Below, in pieces: positions 9,195 to 17,046 of a stretch of DNA of 33,434 nucleotides. Under the pieces are notes generated by a model. The model made no database searches. It saw only the letters and a program-made list of their open reading frames with translations, and had not been told where the DNA came from. The stretch's first letter is position 1, and the number at the start of each line of letters is the position of its first letter. This DNA comes from Thermosynechococcus sp. M98_K2018_005 (GTDB taxonomy: Bacteria > Cyanobacteriota > Cyanobacteriia > Thermosynechococcales > Thermosynechococcaceae): positions 1 through 33,434 of the forward strand of contig NZ_DVEH01000022.1 of the NCBI RefSeq assembly GCF_015295825.1, given 5' to 3'. The position numbers and the translations under genes are program-made.

Positions 9195-10477
9195 GAGGTG
9201 CCCAAGACGCGCAAAATCGAGGGCACAGCTTCAATATCGGCCATCTGCGCAATCTCGGCCATGGCTTGGCGAAACTCCCCTTCGCGCACATGGTGGGTGA
9301 CAATCACAATTTCTGCCAGTTCATTATGGCTGCCAATTTGCACAAGAGATTCCAAGCTAACGTTGTGGTTGCCAAAACAGGTGCCCAGTTTCCCTAGGAC
9401 GCCCGGATGATCTTGGGCATGGACACGGGCATAGAAACGACTATCCACCTCCGCCATCGGTAGCAGCGGCATAAACTGATCGTGCTGGCAGGTAAGCAAG
9501 GGATGGCTGGCACGTCCTTGGGGGAGAAGGGCGGCAATGTTGATTAAATCTGCCACGACGGCACTGGCGGTTGCCCCTGCACCGGCACCGGGACCATAGA
9601 ACATCACCTGTCCCAAAGGCTCTGCCTCTAGGAGAATGGCATTAAAGACGCCATTGACGCCGGCAAGGGGGTGCTCGAGGGGCACAAGCGTCGGATGAAC
9701 GCGCACTTCTAGGGGCTGACCACTCAGTTGGCGAGCGATCGCCAGCAGTTTAATGCGAAATCCTAGCTTTTCGGCATAGGCAATATCGGCTGCGGTGATG
9801 CCACTAATGCCTTCGCAATACACTTCCTCGCGGCGAATCCGTCCGCCAAAGGCAAGGCTGGCAAGAATGGCAATTTTATCCGCTGCATCCCACCCCTCAA
9901 TGTCAGCACTGGGATCCGCCTCGGCATACCCTAGGCGTTGGGCATCGGCAAGGATAGGGGCAAAATCCCCTTGCTCCTGCTGCATGCGGGTCAGGATGTA
10001 GTTGGTGGTGCCGTTGAGAATGCCACTGACACTGTGGATACGATTGGCCCCTAGACTCTGTTTCAGGGCTTGAATGACGGGAATCCCACCAGCCACGGCA
10101 GCTTCGAGCATCACATAGACCCCTTGAGCATTGGCGGCATCAAAAATTTCGGCACCATGACGGGCAATGACAGCCTTGTTGGCGGTGACAATGTGCTTGC
10201 CGTGGGCAATGGCCTTGAGGATGAGCGATCGCGCCGGTTCAATGCCGCCGAGGACTTCCACCACAATGTCAATGGCTGGGTTGGTGACAATACTTTCTAA
10301 ATCCGTTGTCAACAATTGCGGATCAAGGGCAACGGCGCGGGGCTTATGGATATCCCGTACCCCCACTTGGGCGATCGCCAGTTCCTTGAGCAGCGGATGG
10401 CGTCCCGCTGGATCCGCCAAAATTTGCGCCACACCGCCACCGACAGTGCCCAACCCCAGTAAACCAATGTGATACAT
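9191..10477 (-). CDS. hom: Homoserine dehydrogenase
   Basis: A 428-residue cytosolic enzyme that reduces aspartate-4-semialdehyde to homoserine with NAD(P)H, on the route to threonine and methionine. The N-terminal Rossmann motif is GLGTVGGG. The catalytic domain holds GILNGTTNYILTRM and ADPSADIEGWDAADKIAILA, with the conserved Asp and Lys residues. The C-terminus (from about residue 340, FYARVHAQDHPGVLGKLGTC) is an ACT domain, usually the site of threonine feedback inhibition. It is the monofunctional form without an aspartokinase domain. It follows the kinase-fusion gene by 45 bases on the same strand and may be cotranscribed with it. Confidence 0.96.
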   Translation of the reverse strand: MYHIGLLGLGTVGGGVAQILADPAGRHPLLKELAIAQVGVRDIHKPRAVALDPQLLTTDLESIVTNPAIDIVVEVLGGIEPARSLILKAIAHGKHIVTANKAVIARHGAEIFDAANAQGVYVMLEAAVAGGIPVIQALKQSLGANRIHSVSGILNGTTNYILTRMQQEQGDFAPILADAQRLGYAEADPSADIEGWDAADKIAILASLAFGGRIRREEVYCEGISGITAADIAYAEKLGFRIKLLAIARQLSGQPLEVRVHPTLVPLEHPLAGVNGVFNAILLEAEPLGQVMFYGPGAGAGATASAVVADLINIAALLPQGRASHPLLTCQHDQFMPLLPMAEVDSRFYARVHAQDHPGVLGKLGTCFGNHNVSLESLVQIGSHNELAEIVIVTHHVREGEFRQAMAEIAQMADIEAVPSILRVLGTS

Positions 10478-10522
10478 CAGACCCGTCCTATTGCACTGTT
10501 CCTATTATCAGTCCCGCTCGTC

Positions 10523-12064
10523 CTAGTCACACACATGGCGAACATAGGGGTCCTCCTCAGGCAAAAAGGATTCAAAACTGGCCATTTGAGCAGCAATGAG
10601 ATCGGGCGTGGCCTCGGCAATATCCCCTTGGCGCTCCCTCAGGCGACGGTGCAGTTCCTCCGGGGGCGCACTACAGAAATGAATCTCTAGGGGCACGTGT
10701 AATTTCTCTGCGAGGGCAATCACTGGTTGGCGCAGCGCCACGCGATCGTACTTCGCATCCAAAATCACCGTTTGTCCTTGACGCAGCAACAATTCCGCAT
10801 AGGCCAAGAGCTGATCATAAGTTTTTTGGGTCATGGCCTCAGAGTAGAGAGCCACCTCAGGAAAATCCGTACTGGGGCGATCGAGAGGTAAGCCCGCCAA
10901 ATGTTTGCGCACAGCATCGGAGCGGATTTGAATGGCCTGCTCCCCTTGAGCTAGACCCCGCCCCCGTGTACTTTTGCCTGCCCCGGAAAGGCCACACATG
11001 ACATAGAGCTTGGCTTGGCGCGGTTGGGTATAGCGATAGGCAGCCTCATAGTAGGCCGCAGCCGTGGCTTGAATCTGTGCCTTTTCGGCCTCGCTAATGG
11101 CGGGATCATTGAGGGCCAAGGAGTTCACATTGCCCCGAATATAGGCCCTTACACAGAGGTACAGCGGCAAGAGCACTGCCCCCTCATAGTCACCACTCCA
11201 TTCCAAGTAGGTGTTGAGGAAAAGATTGGCCAAGTCGCCACGGCCGCGAAACTCCAGATCCATCAGCAAAAAGGCGGCGTCATAAATGCCATCAATATTG
11301 CGAAATTCTTCGTTGAACTCAATGCAGTCAAAAATTTGCACCTTGCCCTTGTACAGACAAATATTATTCAGGTGCAGATCACCGTGGCACTCGCGAATTT
11401 TGCCTCCGGCTTGCCGCTGCACAAACCACTCTTGATGCCGCGTCAAAAAGTCATCAGTGAAGGTCTGAATTGCCGCGTACTGCTCTGGGGATTGACAGCG
11501 CCCGACAAACTGGGCAGCCAAGGCATGGCAATTGTTAATCACTTGGGCGATCGCCCGCGGGGAACCAAATTCACTAATGTGGGGACTGGTGGCAGCCGTG
11601 CGGTGAAAGTGAGCCAGTTCTTTACCGAGGGATTCAATTAGGTGGGGGGTGACTTGGTTGGCTGCAAAGAGGTGAGAAAACAGTTGCGACTGATCAAATT
11701 GCCGCATTTGCACGGCATAGTCAATCACCTCAGCTCCCGCAGGTAAGTCTTGGGGATCCGCCACCCAATAGCGATCGCCCACCGCTACAATGGGTACCAC
11801 AGCCAAGTAGAGATCTGGCGCCAAGCGGCGATTCAGCCGTAACTCTTCCTGACAGTAAAATAGCCGCTTTTCTAGGGTTGTAAAGTTCAAAAACCCAAAA
11901 TCCGCCGGCTTTTTCACCTTATAGGCATAGTCCCCCGTCAGAAACACATAGGAAATATGCGTTTGCAGCAATTGAATCGGCGTGGTGACCGCATGGGGGT
12001 AGGCAGCAGGGGTTAATAGGGCTTCGACAAAGGCAGGCAAAGACATGCGTATTGTGGCTAACAT
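10523..12064 (-). CDS. Two-domain protein: APH-like kinase fused to P-loop nucleotide kinase
   Basis: A 513-residue protein with two recognisable parts. The N-terminal half resembles aminoglycoside/choline phosphotransferases: YKVKKPADFGFLNF (lysine region), HGDLHLNN (227-234, catalytic loop), and FDCIEF (245-250, metal-binding Asp). The C-terminal part is a small P-loop kinase with Walker A GLSGAGKST (358-366) and IRSDAVRKHLAG. This architecture (COG2187 joined to COG0645) occurs in many bacteria, but the substrate is not established. The N-terminal family name does not imply antibiotic resistance. ATG codons at 12064 and 12046 are both possible starts; neither has a strong ribosome binding site. 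It precedes hom on the same strand. Confidence 0.85.
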   Translation of the reverse strand: MLATIRMSLPAFVEALLTPAAYPHAVTTPIQLLQTHISYVFLTGDYAYKVKKPADFGFLNFTTLEKRLFYCQEELRLNRRLAPDLYLAVVPIVAVGDRYWVADPQDLPAGAEVIDYAVQMRQFDQSQLFSHLFAANQVTPHLIESLGKELAHFHRTAATSPHISEFGSPRAIAQVINNCHALAAQFVGRCQSPEQYAAIQTFTDDFLTRHQEWFVQRQAGGKIRECHGDLHLNNICLYKGKVQIFDCIEFNEEFRNIDGIYDAAFLLMDLEFRGRGDLANLFLNTYLEWSGDYEGAVLLPLYLCVRAYIRGNVNSLALNDPAISEAEKAQIQATAAAYYEAAYRYTQPRQAKLYVMCGLSGAGKSTRGRGLAQGEQAIQIRSDAVRKHLAGLPLDRPSTDFPEVALYSEAMTQKTYDQLLAYAELLLRQGQTVILDAKYDRVALRQPVIALAEKLHVPLEIHFCSAPPEELHRRLRERQGDIAEATPDLIAAQMASFESFLPEEDPYVRHVCD

Positions 12065-12150
12065 CGCGCCCCAATCATATCACTAGACTCTATGCCTGTG
12101 GCTAAATTGACGTTTTCACCGTTCCTTTAGAGGATGGGGATACGAAGCTC

Positions 12151-12948
12151 GTGGACATGGCTATGGTGCGTCGCCCCGTAACATTACCCCAACTCCAGCA
12201 AAAAAAACAGCAGGGAGAGCCGATTACAATGCTTACGGCTTGGGATTATCTGTGGGCGCGGCTATTGGATGCGGCGGGGGTGGATGTGATCCTTGTGGGG
12301 GATTCCCTTGGTATGGTTGCCCTTGGCTATCAAACCACGTTGCCTGTGACCCTCGACCAGATGATTCACCATGCGCAGGCGGTGCGCCGAGGGGTCAGCC
12401 ACAGTTTCCTCGTGTGTGATCTGCCCTTTTTGAGCTACCAAGAAAGCCCAGAGCAGGCTCTGCGATCGGCGGGGCGTTTAATCAAAGAAGCAGACGTGCA
12501 AGCAGTGAAAATGGAAGGTGCTTCGCCCGTGGTTCAGGCAGCCACACGGCGCCTTGTTGAGGCTGGAATTCCGGTGCTGGGTCATGTAGGTCTGTTGCCC
12601 CAACAGGTGCATCAATTGGGGGGCTGGCGACAACAGGGGAATACTCCCCAAGGTGCAGACGCGATTCTAGCGGATGCCCTTGCTCTGGCCGAAGCGGGTG
12701 CCTTTGGCATCATTTTGGAGCATATTCCTGCGGATTTGGCACAGCAGATTACTGCCAAACTCAAGATTCCGACAATTGGGATTGGGGCTGGCCCCCACTG
12801 TGATGGTCAGGTGTTGGTGACGGCAGATGTTTTGGGCTTGAGTCCACAGGTGCCCCCCTTTGCTAAAGGGTATGCCGACTTGGCCACTCAGGCGATTGCT
12901 GCCTTTGAGCGCTACTGCCAAGACGTCAAATCGCGACAATTTCCCTGA
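12151..12948 (+). CDS. panB: 3-methyl-2-oxobutanoate hydroxymethyltransferase (PanB)
   Basis: About 265 residues, the normal PanB length. It transfers a hydroxymethyl group from methylene-tetrahydrofolate to alpha-ketoisovalerate, giving ketopantoate for pantothenate and CoA. Visible family blocks are [37 protein letters not shown] (metal-site Asp), VKMEGA (metal-site Glu), ILEHIP (catalytic Glu) and [18 protein letters not shown] at 12151, ATG at 12157 and ATG at 12163 are all in frame and none has a clear ribosome binding site, so the start is uncertain by up to four codons. The stop is one base from the convergent dnaJ stop. Confidence 0.96.
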   Translation: MDMAMVRRPVTLPQLQQKKQQGEPITMLTAWDYLWARLLDAAGVDVILVGDSLGMVALGYQTTLPVTLDQMIHHAQAVRRGVSHSFLVCDLPFLSYQESPEQALRSAGRLIKEADVQAVKMEGASPVVQAATRRLVEAGIPVLGHVGLLPQQVHQLGGWRQQGNTPQGADAILADALALAEAGAFGIILEHIPADLAQQITAKLKIPTIGIGAGPHCDGQVLVTADVLGLSPQVPPFAKGYADLATQAIAAFERYCQDVKSRQFP

Positions 12949-12949
12949 C

Positions 12950-13891
12950 TTAGACTGGCCAATGGGCACGAGGGTTAAAGGTGCGGAGCGATCGCAATTT
13001 TTCGTAAAGTTCTTTTTCTTGGGCACTCAGGGATTTGGGGGGCACAATTTGTACTTTAGCCAGGAGATCGCCAGCAACGCCGCTACTACTGCGCCACCCT
13101 TTGCCCCGTAACCGCAGAGATTGCCCCGATCGCGTGCCCGCAGGCACATTCAAAACCACATTCCCCGAGGGCGTCGGCACCGTGACTTGGGCACCCAAAG
13201 CCGCTTCATCCGGCGTGATCGGCAAATCAATCACCAGTTGATCCTCTTCAAAGCGGAAGAGGGGATGGGGCGCCACCTGTACCGTGAGATATAAATCCCC
13301 CCGCTGTTGGGTGTAGGGGTTATATTGACCTTTGCCCCGCAGCCGCAACTTCGTCCCCGGCTTAATACCAGCGGGAATCGTCACAGTCACCTGTTGATTA
13401 CCAATGGTAAATGATTTCTGGCAGCCCTGAAAGGCCTCTTGGAAGCTAATTTGGACTTCCGCATCAACATTGGTGCCGCCAAATGCCGATGGATCAAACC
13501 CTGGGCTGCTCCAAGTGCGGGTACGCCCTGTGGTCGTGCCAGTGGCAAATCGCCCTAGCAATTCATTGATAAAGTCTTCAAAGTTGGCAAACTGACCAAA
13601 ATCAACGTCGAAGTCACCCACATTGACATTAAAGCCCCCCGCCCCCGCTGCACTGGCCTGTTGCCAATACTGACCAAATTGATCGTATTTGCGTCGTTTT
13701 TGCGGATCCGAGAGCACTTCGTGGGCTTCGTTAATTTCCTTGAAACGAGCTTCTGCCTCTTTGTCCCCCGGATTTAAGTCGGGGTGATACTTGCGAGCAA
13801 GGCGGCGAAAGGCTTGCCGAATTTCGGCATCCGTGGCATTTTTGCTGACCCCGAGGATTTCGTAGTAATCTTTGAAGTCGGTACGCGCCAT
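12950..13891 (-). CDS. dnaJ: DnaJ/CbpA-type Hsp40 co-chaperone without zinc finger
   Basis: A 313-residue J-domain protein that stimulates DnaK and delivers unfolded clients. The J domain (residues 5-70) carries HPD at 36-38 in KYHPDLNPG. A Gly/Phe/Asn-rich linker follows (about 80-120), then the two beta-sandwich client-binding domains (IPAGIKPGTKLRLRGKGQ and VPAGTRSGQSLRLRGKGW). The four CxxCxGxG zinc motifs of type A DnaJ are absent, so it is a type B Hsp40. The gene is convergent with panB and divergent from hisC. A -10/-35 pair lies about 80 bases upstream, just before the hisC start. Confidence 0.94.
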   Translation of the reverse strand: MARTDFKDYYEILGVSKNATDAEIRQAFRRLARKYHPDLNPGDKEAEARFKEINEAHEVLSDPQKRRKYDQFGQYWQQASAAGAGGFNVNVGDFDVDFGQFANFEDFINELLGRFATGTTTGRTRTWSSPGFDPSAFGGTNVDAEVQISFQEAFQGCQKSFTIGNQQVTVTIPAGIKPGTKLRLRGKGQYNPYTQQRGDLYLTVQVAPHPLFRFEEDQLVIDLPITPDEAALGAQVTVPTPSGNVVLNVPAGTRSGQSLRLRGKGWRSSSGVAGDLLAKVQIVPPKSLSAQEKELYEKLRSLRTFNPRAHWPV

Positions 13892-13973
13892 AGGAACATT
13901 CGCCTCTACGTAATCAAAAGATGAAGATTGAGTGTCAGGGCTGGCAGCAAATTAGGGCAAAAAGCTCAGTGCT

Positions 13974-14002
13974 ATTATAGTTGAATCCCTTTATACTGTC
14001 TT
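13974..14002 (-). promoter_or_regulatory. Candidate sigma70-type promoter of dnaJ
   Basis: On the minus strand a TATAAT -10 box (13974-13979) is preceded at 17 bases by AAGACA (13997-14002; four of six match TTGACA). It would start a dnaJ transcript with a leader of about 75 to 80 bases. The -35 box is immediately upstream of the hisC ATG, so the two divergent promoters must overlap. Confidence 0.42.
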
Positions 14003-14005
14003 GGC

Positions 14006-15106
14006 ATGGCGACGTTTCTTCGTCCAGAACTGAGCAACTTCCGCGCCTACTCCACCCCCACGAGCGACTCCCTACCGCTAGAACTGGATTACCTCGATAC
14101 CAATGAGTTTCCGTGGGATTTGCCCACGGCCCTTAAGGAGGCGTTAGCTCAACAGTACGTCAGCACCCTCGCCAGTCATCGCTATCCCGACAGTCATCAT
14201 TGGCCGCTGCGGCAGGCGATCGCCCGCTATGTCAGTGAACACAGCCCAACTGAAGTCTCCCCACACCAAATTGCCGTTGGCAACGGCTCCGATGAGCTCA
14301 TTCGCTCGATTTTACTGGCCACTGCGATCGGGGGCTACAGTTCTATCCTAGTGGCAGAGCCGACATTTTCCATATACGGGATCCTCGCCCAAACCCTAGG
14401 GATTCCCGTCCAGCGATCGCCCCGCGATCCTGACACCTTTGCCGTGCAAATTGCTGAAGCCAATACCCTCATTGCCCAAGCGGATCCCCCCGTGCGCGTT
14501 CTCTTTATGCTGCAACCCAATTCTCCGACGGGGAATCCCCTAACCACAGCGGAGGTGGACTGGCTACGGCAGCTTCCTGAGGACATTTTAGTGGTGATTG
14601 ATGAGGCCTATTTTGAATTTTCGGGCAAGACACTGGTGGGAGACTTGGCAGCCCATCCCAACTGGTTGATTCTGCGTACGTTTTCCAAGGCCTTTCGACT
14701 CGCCGCCCATCGGGTGGGCTACGCCATTGGCAATGCAGAGGTGATTGCGGTTTTAGAAAAGGTTCGTCTGCCCTATAACCTGCCTACGTTTTCTCAAGTG
14801 GCGGCGCAAGTTGCCCTTGACCATCGGATGGCCTTGCTGGCAGAGATTCCGACGGTGCTGGCGGAGCGGGAGCGCCTTTATGAACGGCTTCAGGCGTGCC
14901 CCCAACTGCGGGTATGGCCCAGTGTGGCCAATTTTCTCTTTTTCCGTCTGCAGGAACCGCAACACACCCAGCCCCTGTGTGATGCCTTGAGGAGTCAGGG
15001 TACCCTTGTGCGGGCGATCGCTGGCGGAATTCGGGTCACAATTGGCACAGCAGCGGAGACGGAGCGCTTTTGGCAACGGCTGCAAGCTTTTTTGAACCAG
15101 CTTTAG
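14006..15106 (+). CDS. hisC: Histidinol-phosphate aminotransferase
   Basis: A 366-residue class I/II PLP aminotransferase converting imidazole-acetol phosphate and glutamate to histidinol phosphate. Visible features are GNGSDELI (phosphate-binding region of PLP), PNSPTG with Asn172, DEAYFEF with Asp199 and Tyr202, and RTFSKAFRLA with the Schiff-base Lys228. The length and DELI segment fit HisC better than other class I enzymes. A close paralogue acting on aromatic amino acids cannot be excluded. TATACT at 13992-13997 lies directly upstream; it could belong to a promoter, but it is only 8 bases from the ATG. Confidence 0.92.
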   Translation: MATFLRPELSNFRAYSTPTSDSLPLELDYLDTNEFPWDLPTALKEALAQQYVSTLASHRYPDSHHWPLRQAIARYVSEHSPTEVSPHQIAVGNGSDELIRSILLATAIGGYSSILVAEPTFSIYGILAQTLGIPVQRSPRDPDTFAVQIAEANTLIAQADPPVRVLFMLQPNSPTGNPLTTAEVDWLRQLPEDILVVIDEAYFEFSGKTLVGDLAAHPNWLILRTFSKAFRLAAHRVGYAIGNAEVIAVLEKVRLPYNLPTFSQVAAQVALDHRMALLAEIPTVLAERERLYERLQACPQLRVWPSVANFLFFRLQEPQHTQPLCDALRSQGTLVRAIAGGIRVTIGTAAETERFWQRLQAFLNQL

Positions 15107-15300
15107 CTAATCGGACAAGCGGCCATTGGGCAGGACTGTGCCCCGCAGGTTAGCGTGACTCAGGTTGGCTTGGCGCAATTGCACCTCCCTCAGTTCGGCG
15201 TTGATCAGCTTAACTTCAATGTTTATCAAAGGCGTCTGAAGGTCGCCCCGAAGAAGCAGACATCACTAAAGTAGGACCCGCATTCTAATGACTTTACTAT
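15107..15300 (-). pseudogene. Remnant of a pentapeptide-repeat protein gene
   Basis: The minus strand encodes the end of a pentapeptide-repeat protein. LRQANLSHANLRGTVLPNG followed by RLSD and TAG is in one frame from 15262 to 15107. SYFSDVCFFGATFRR, another clear A/S-x-L/F repeat run, is in a different frame further upstream (about 15245-15300). The two parts meet at a frameshift near 15225-15250, and no start codon or ribosome binding site remains. Its stop directly abuts the hisC stop (TAGCTA, 15104-15109). It is probably a dead gene; the function of the intact relatives is usually unknown. Confidence 0.6.
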
Positions 15301-15402
15301 AGGTTAAGCCTACAGCAGCGACCGTTTTTTGGACTCGTGGCCAAACAGCTTGGATAAAGTGGCATACTGCTATAGATAAGGAACCAATAGGGAGATAACG
15401 CT

Positions 15403-16134
15403 GTGGGACTGTTTGATCGCGTCAGCCGTGTGGCTCGCAGTTGGCTCAATGCACTGGTGGGTGCTGCCGAAGATCCCGAAAAAATCCTCGAGCAGACCAT
15501 AATTGAAATGCAGGACAATCTAGTCACCCTGCGGCAAGCCGTTGCCCAAGCGATCGCCTCCCAAAAGCGGTTAGAGCAACAGTTCAACCAAAATCAACAG
15601 CAGGCGGCTGAGTGGGAGCGCCGTGCCAAAATTGCCCTGCAACATGGGGATGATGAATTAGCTCGCGAGGCTTTGGGTCGCAAACAAACGGCGATGAATG
15701 CAGCCATGGCTCTTAAAGGGCAACTGGAGCAGTCCGTGACCCAAGTGGAAGCTCTCAAAAAACAAATGCAGCAGCTTGAAAGCAAGATTGCTGAGGCGAG
15801 AACCCGTAAAGAAATGCTGGTGGCACGGGCACGGGCAGCAAAAGCTTCAGAGCAACTGCAGCAAACCTTTAGCAGCATCAACACTAATGCCCCAATGGCC
15901 GCCTTTGAGCGCATGGAGGAACGGGTTCAGGAAATGGAGGCTCGCTCTCAAGCCGTGGCTGAACTTAGTAGCGATACCCTCGAAGCCAAGTTTGCCGCCC
16001 TCGAAGCGGGCAGTGTGGAGGACGATTTAGCACGGCTAAAGGCAGAATTGGCCAATCCGCAACTGTCACCCAGCAGCACCCCTGCCTACGATCCAGAGTT
16101 GGAAGCTCTGCGGCGGGAACTGGAGAAGAACTAG
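15403..16134 (+). CDS. vipp1: PspA/Vipp1 (IM30) family membrane-remodelling protein
   Basis: A 243-residue ESCRT-III-like protein. Known members form rings and rods on membranes and are needed for thylakoid maintenance (Vipp1) or envelope stress (PspA). The N-terminus has the amphipathic helix GLFDRVSRVARSWLNALV and the conserved EDPEKILEQTI. Long coiled-coil helices rich in Gln, Glu, Lys and Ala follow to about residue 210. A short linker then leads to a terminal helix, YDPELEALRRELEKN, which resembles the Vipp1-specific tail and favours Vipp1 over PspA. The start is GTG at 15403 with AGGGAG about nine bases upstream. It is followed at nine bases by the CbiQ-like gene. Confidence 0.9.
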   Translation: MGLFDRVSRVARSWLNALVGAAEDPEKILEQTIIEMQDNLVTLRQAVAQAIASQKRLEQQFNQNQQQAAEWERRAKIALQHGDDELAREALGRKQTAMNAAMALKGQLEQSVTQVEALKKQMQQLESKIAEARTRKEMLVARARAAKASEQLQQTFSSINTNAPMAAFERMEERVQEMEARSQAVAELSSDTLEAKFAALEAGSVEDDLARLKAELANPQLSPSSTPAYDPELEALRRELEKN

Positions 16135-16143
16135 TTATTTTCC

Positions 16144-17046
16144 ATGGATCTGTTGCGATCTCTGCCTTTGGGGCTATACCTTGAACAACCTGTTACTTGG
16201 CTACACCGCCTTGATCCACGGGTTAAGTTGGCGTGGTTGATGACGTTTCTCTTGGCACCCATTTTGGCGGATGTCACTTGGCGGTTGGGGTTAGTGGTCA
16301 GTTTAATTCTCCTGACCCTCCTAGGGGGAATTCCGGCGCGGGTGTGGCGACGGCAACTGCTGTGGCTCCTCTTGGTGGGTAGTTTAATTCTGGTGATCAC
16401 GGCTTTGATGCCCGATGGGATGGCTGTCACCTATCAACCCCGTCGCCCTTTAGCCGCCACAGTTCCGCCTACGAGTTACAGTTATCTCCTGTGGCAGTTT
16501 CATACCCACGTGGGTCAGTTTCCCATTCATCTGCAAGTTTCCCAGCGATCGCTGGATTTGGGGTTACGACTGAGTACCCTGCTGTTTACGCTCCTTTATA
16601 GTACGCATCTGTTTTTGCTCACCACTGCCCCTGAGGAAGTCACCGCTGGCTTGGAAAATCTGATGCAGCCCCTGAAACGCTTTAAGCTGCCGGTGGCCGA
16701 AATTGCCCTGACCTTGACGCTGTCGCTGCGGTTTATTCCCTTGGTCTTGGAAGAGGTGCAAAACCTGAGCCGCTCCGTGCGGACGCGTGCCATCAATTGG
16801 CGATTGGTGGGCATTAAAGGCAGTATCAAGCTGTGGCTCACCTTAGCGGTACGGCTGTTGGACAATTTACTCCTGCGGGCAGAACAGGTGGCCTGTGCCA
16901 TGCAGGTGCGGGGCTTCCAAGAAGCGGGAACCTACGATAATCCTTGGCACCATCTGCGATTGCAGCGGCGAGATTGGCTGGCTCTGGGGGGCATGGGGTT
17001 ATTTTGGCTGGTTCGTTTGGGTTGGTTGGGAGTGACACACCATTGA
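16144..17046 (+). CDS. CbiQ-like ECF transporter transmembrane component (EcfT)
   Basis: A 300-residue membrane protein with about six hydrophobic segments, the T component of an energy-coupling-factor importer. It carries the two coupling motifs of the family, VRTRAINW and AMQVRGFQ (Ala-x-x-Arg-type), in cytoplasmic helices that contact the ATPases. The N-terminal LHRLDPRVKLAWL is also typical. No S component or ATPase is adjacent. The nearest ATPase of the right type is at 1073-1738. It sits between vipp1 and the TrpE/PabB gene, with a 9-base gap before and a TGATG overlap after, so the three could form one transcript. The substrate is unknown. Confidence 0.88.
   Translation: MDLLRSLPLGLYLEQPVTWLHRLDPRVKLAWLMTFLLAPILADVTWRLGLVVSLILLTLLGGIPARVWRRQLLWLLLVGSLILVITALMPDGMAVTYQPRRPLAATVPPTSYSYLLWQFHTHVGQFPIHLQVSQRSLDLGLRLSTLLFTLLYSTHLFLLTTAPEEVTAGLENLMQPLKRFKLPVAEIALTLTLSLRFIPLVLEEVQNLSRSVRTRAINWRLVGIKGSIKLWLTLAVRLLDNLLLRAEQVACAMQVRGFQEAGTYDNPWHHLRLQRRDWLALGGMGLFWLVRLGWLGVTHH

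Noticed and set aside
11015-11641. 208-residue plus-strand frame antisense to the kinase-fusion gene
   Set aside because: The minus-strand gene has clear kinase motifs throughout; this frame has none.
16944-17045. Upstream extension of the TrpE/PabB gene into cbiQ
   Set aside because: It overlaps the cbiQ coding end, and the TGATG overlap at 17046 gives a natural coupled start.
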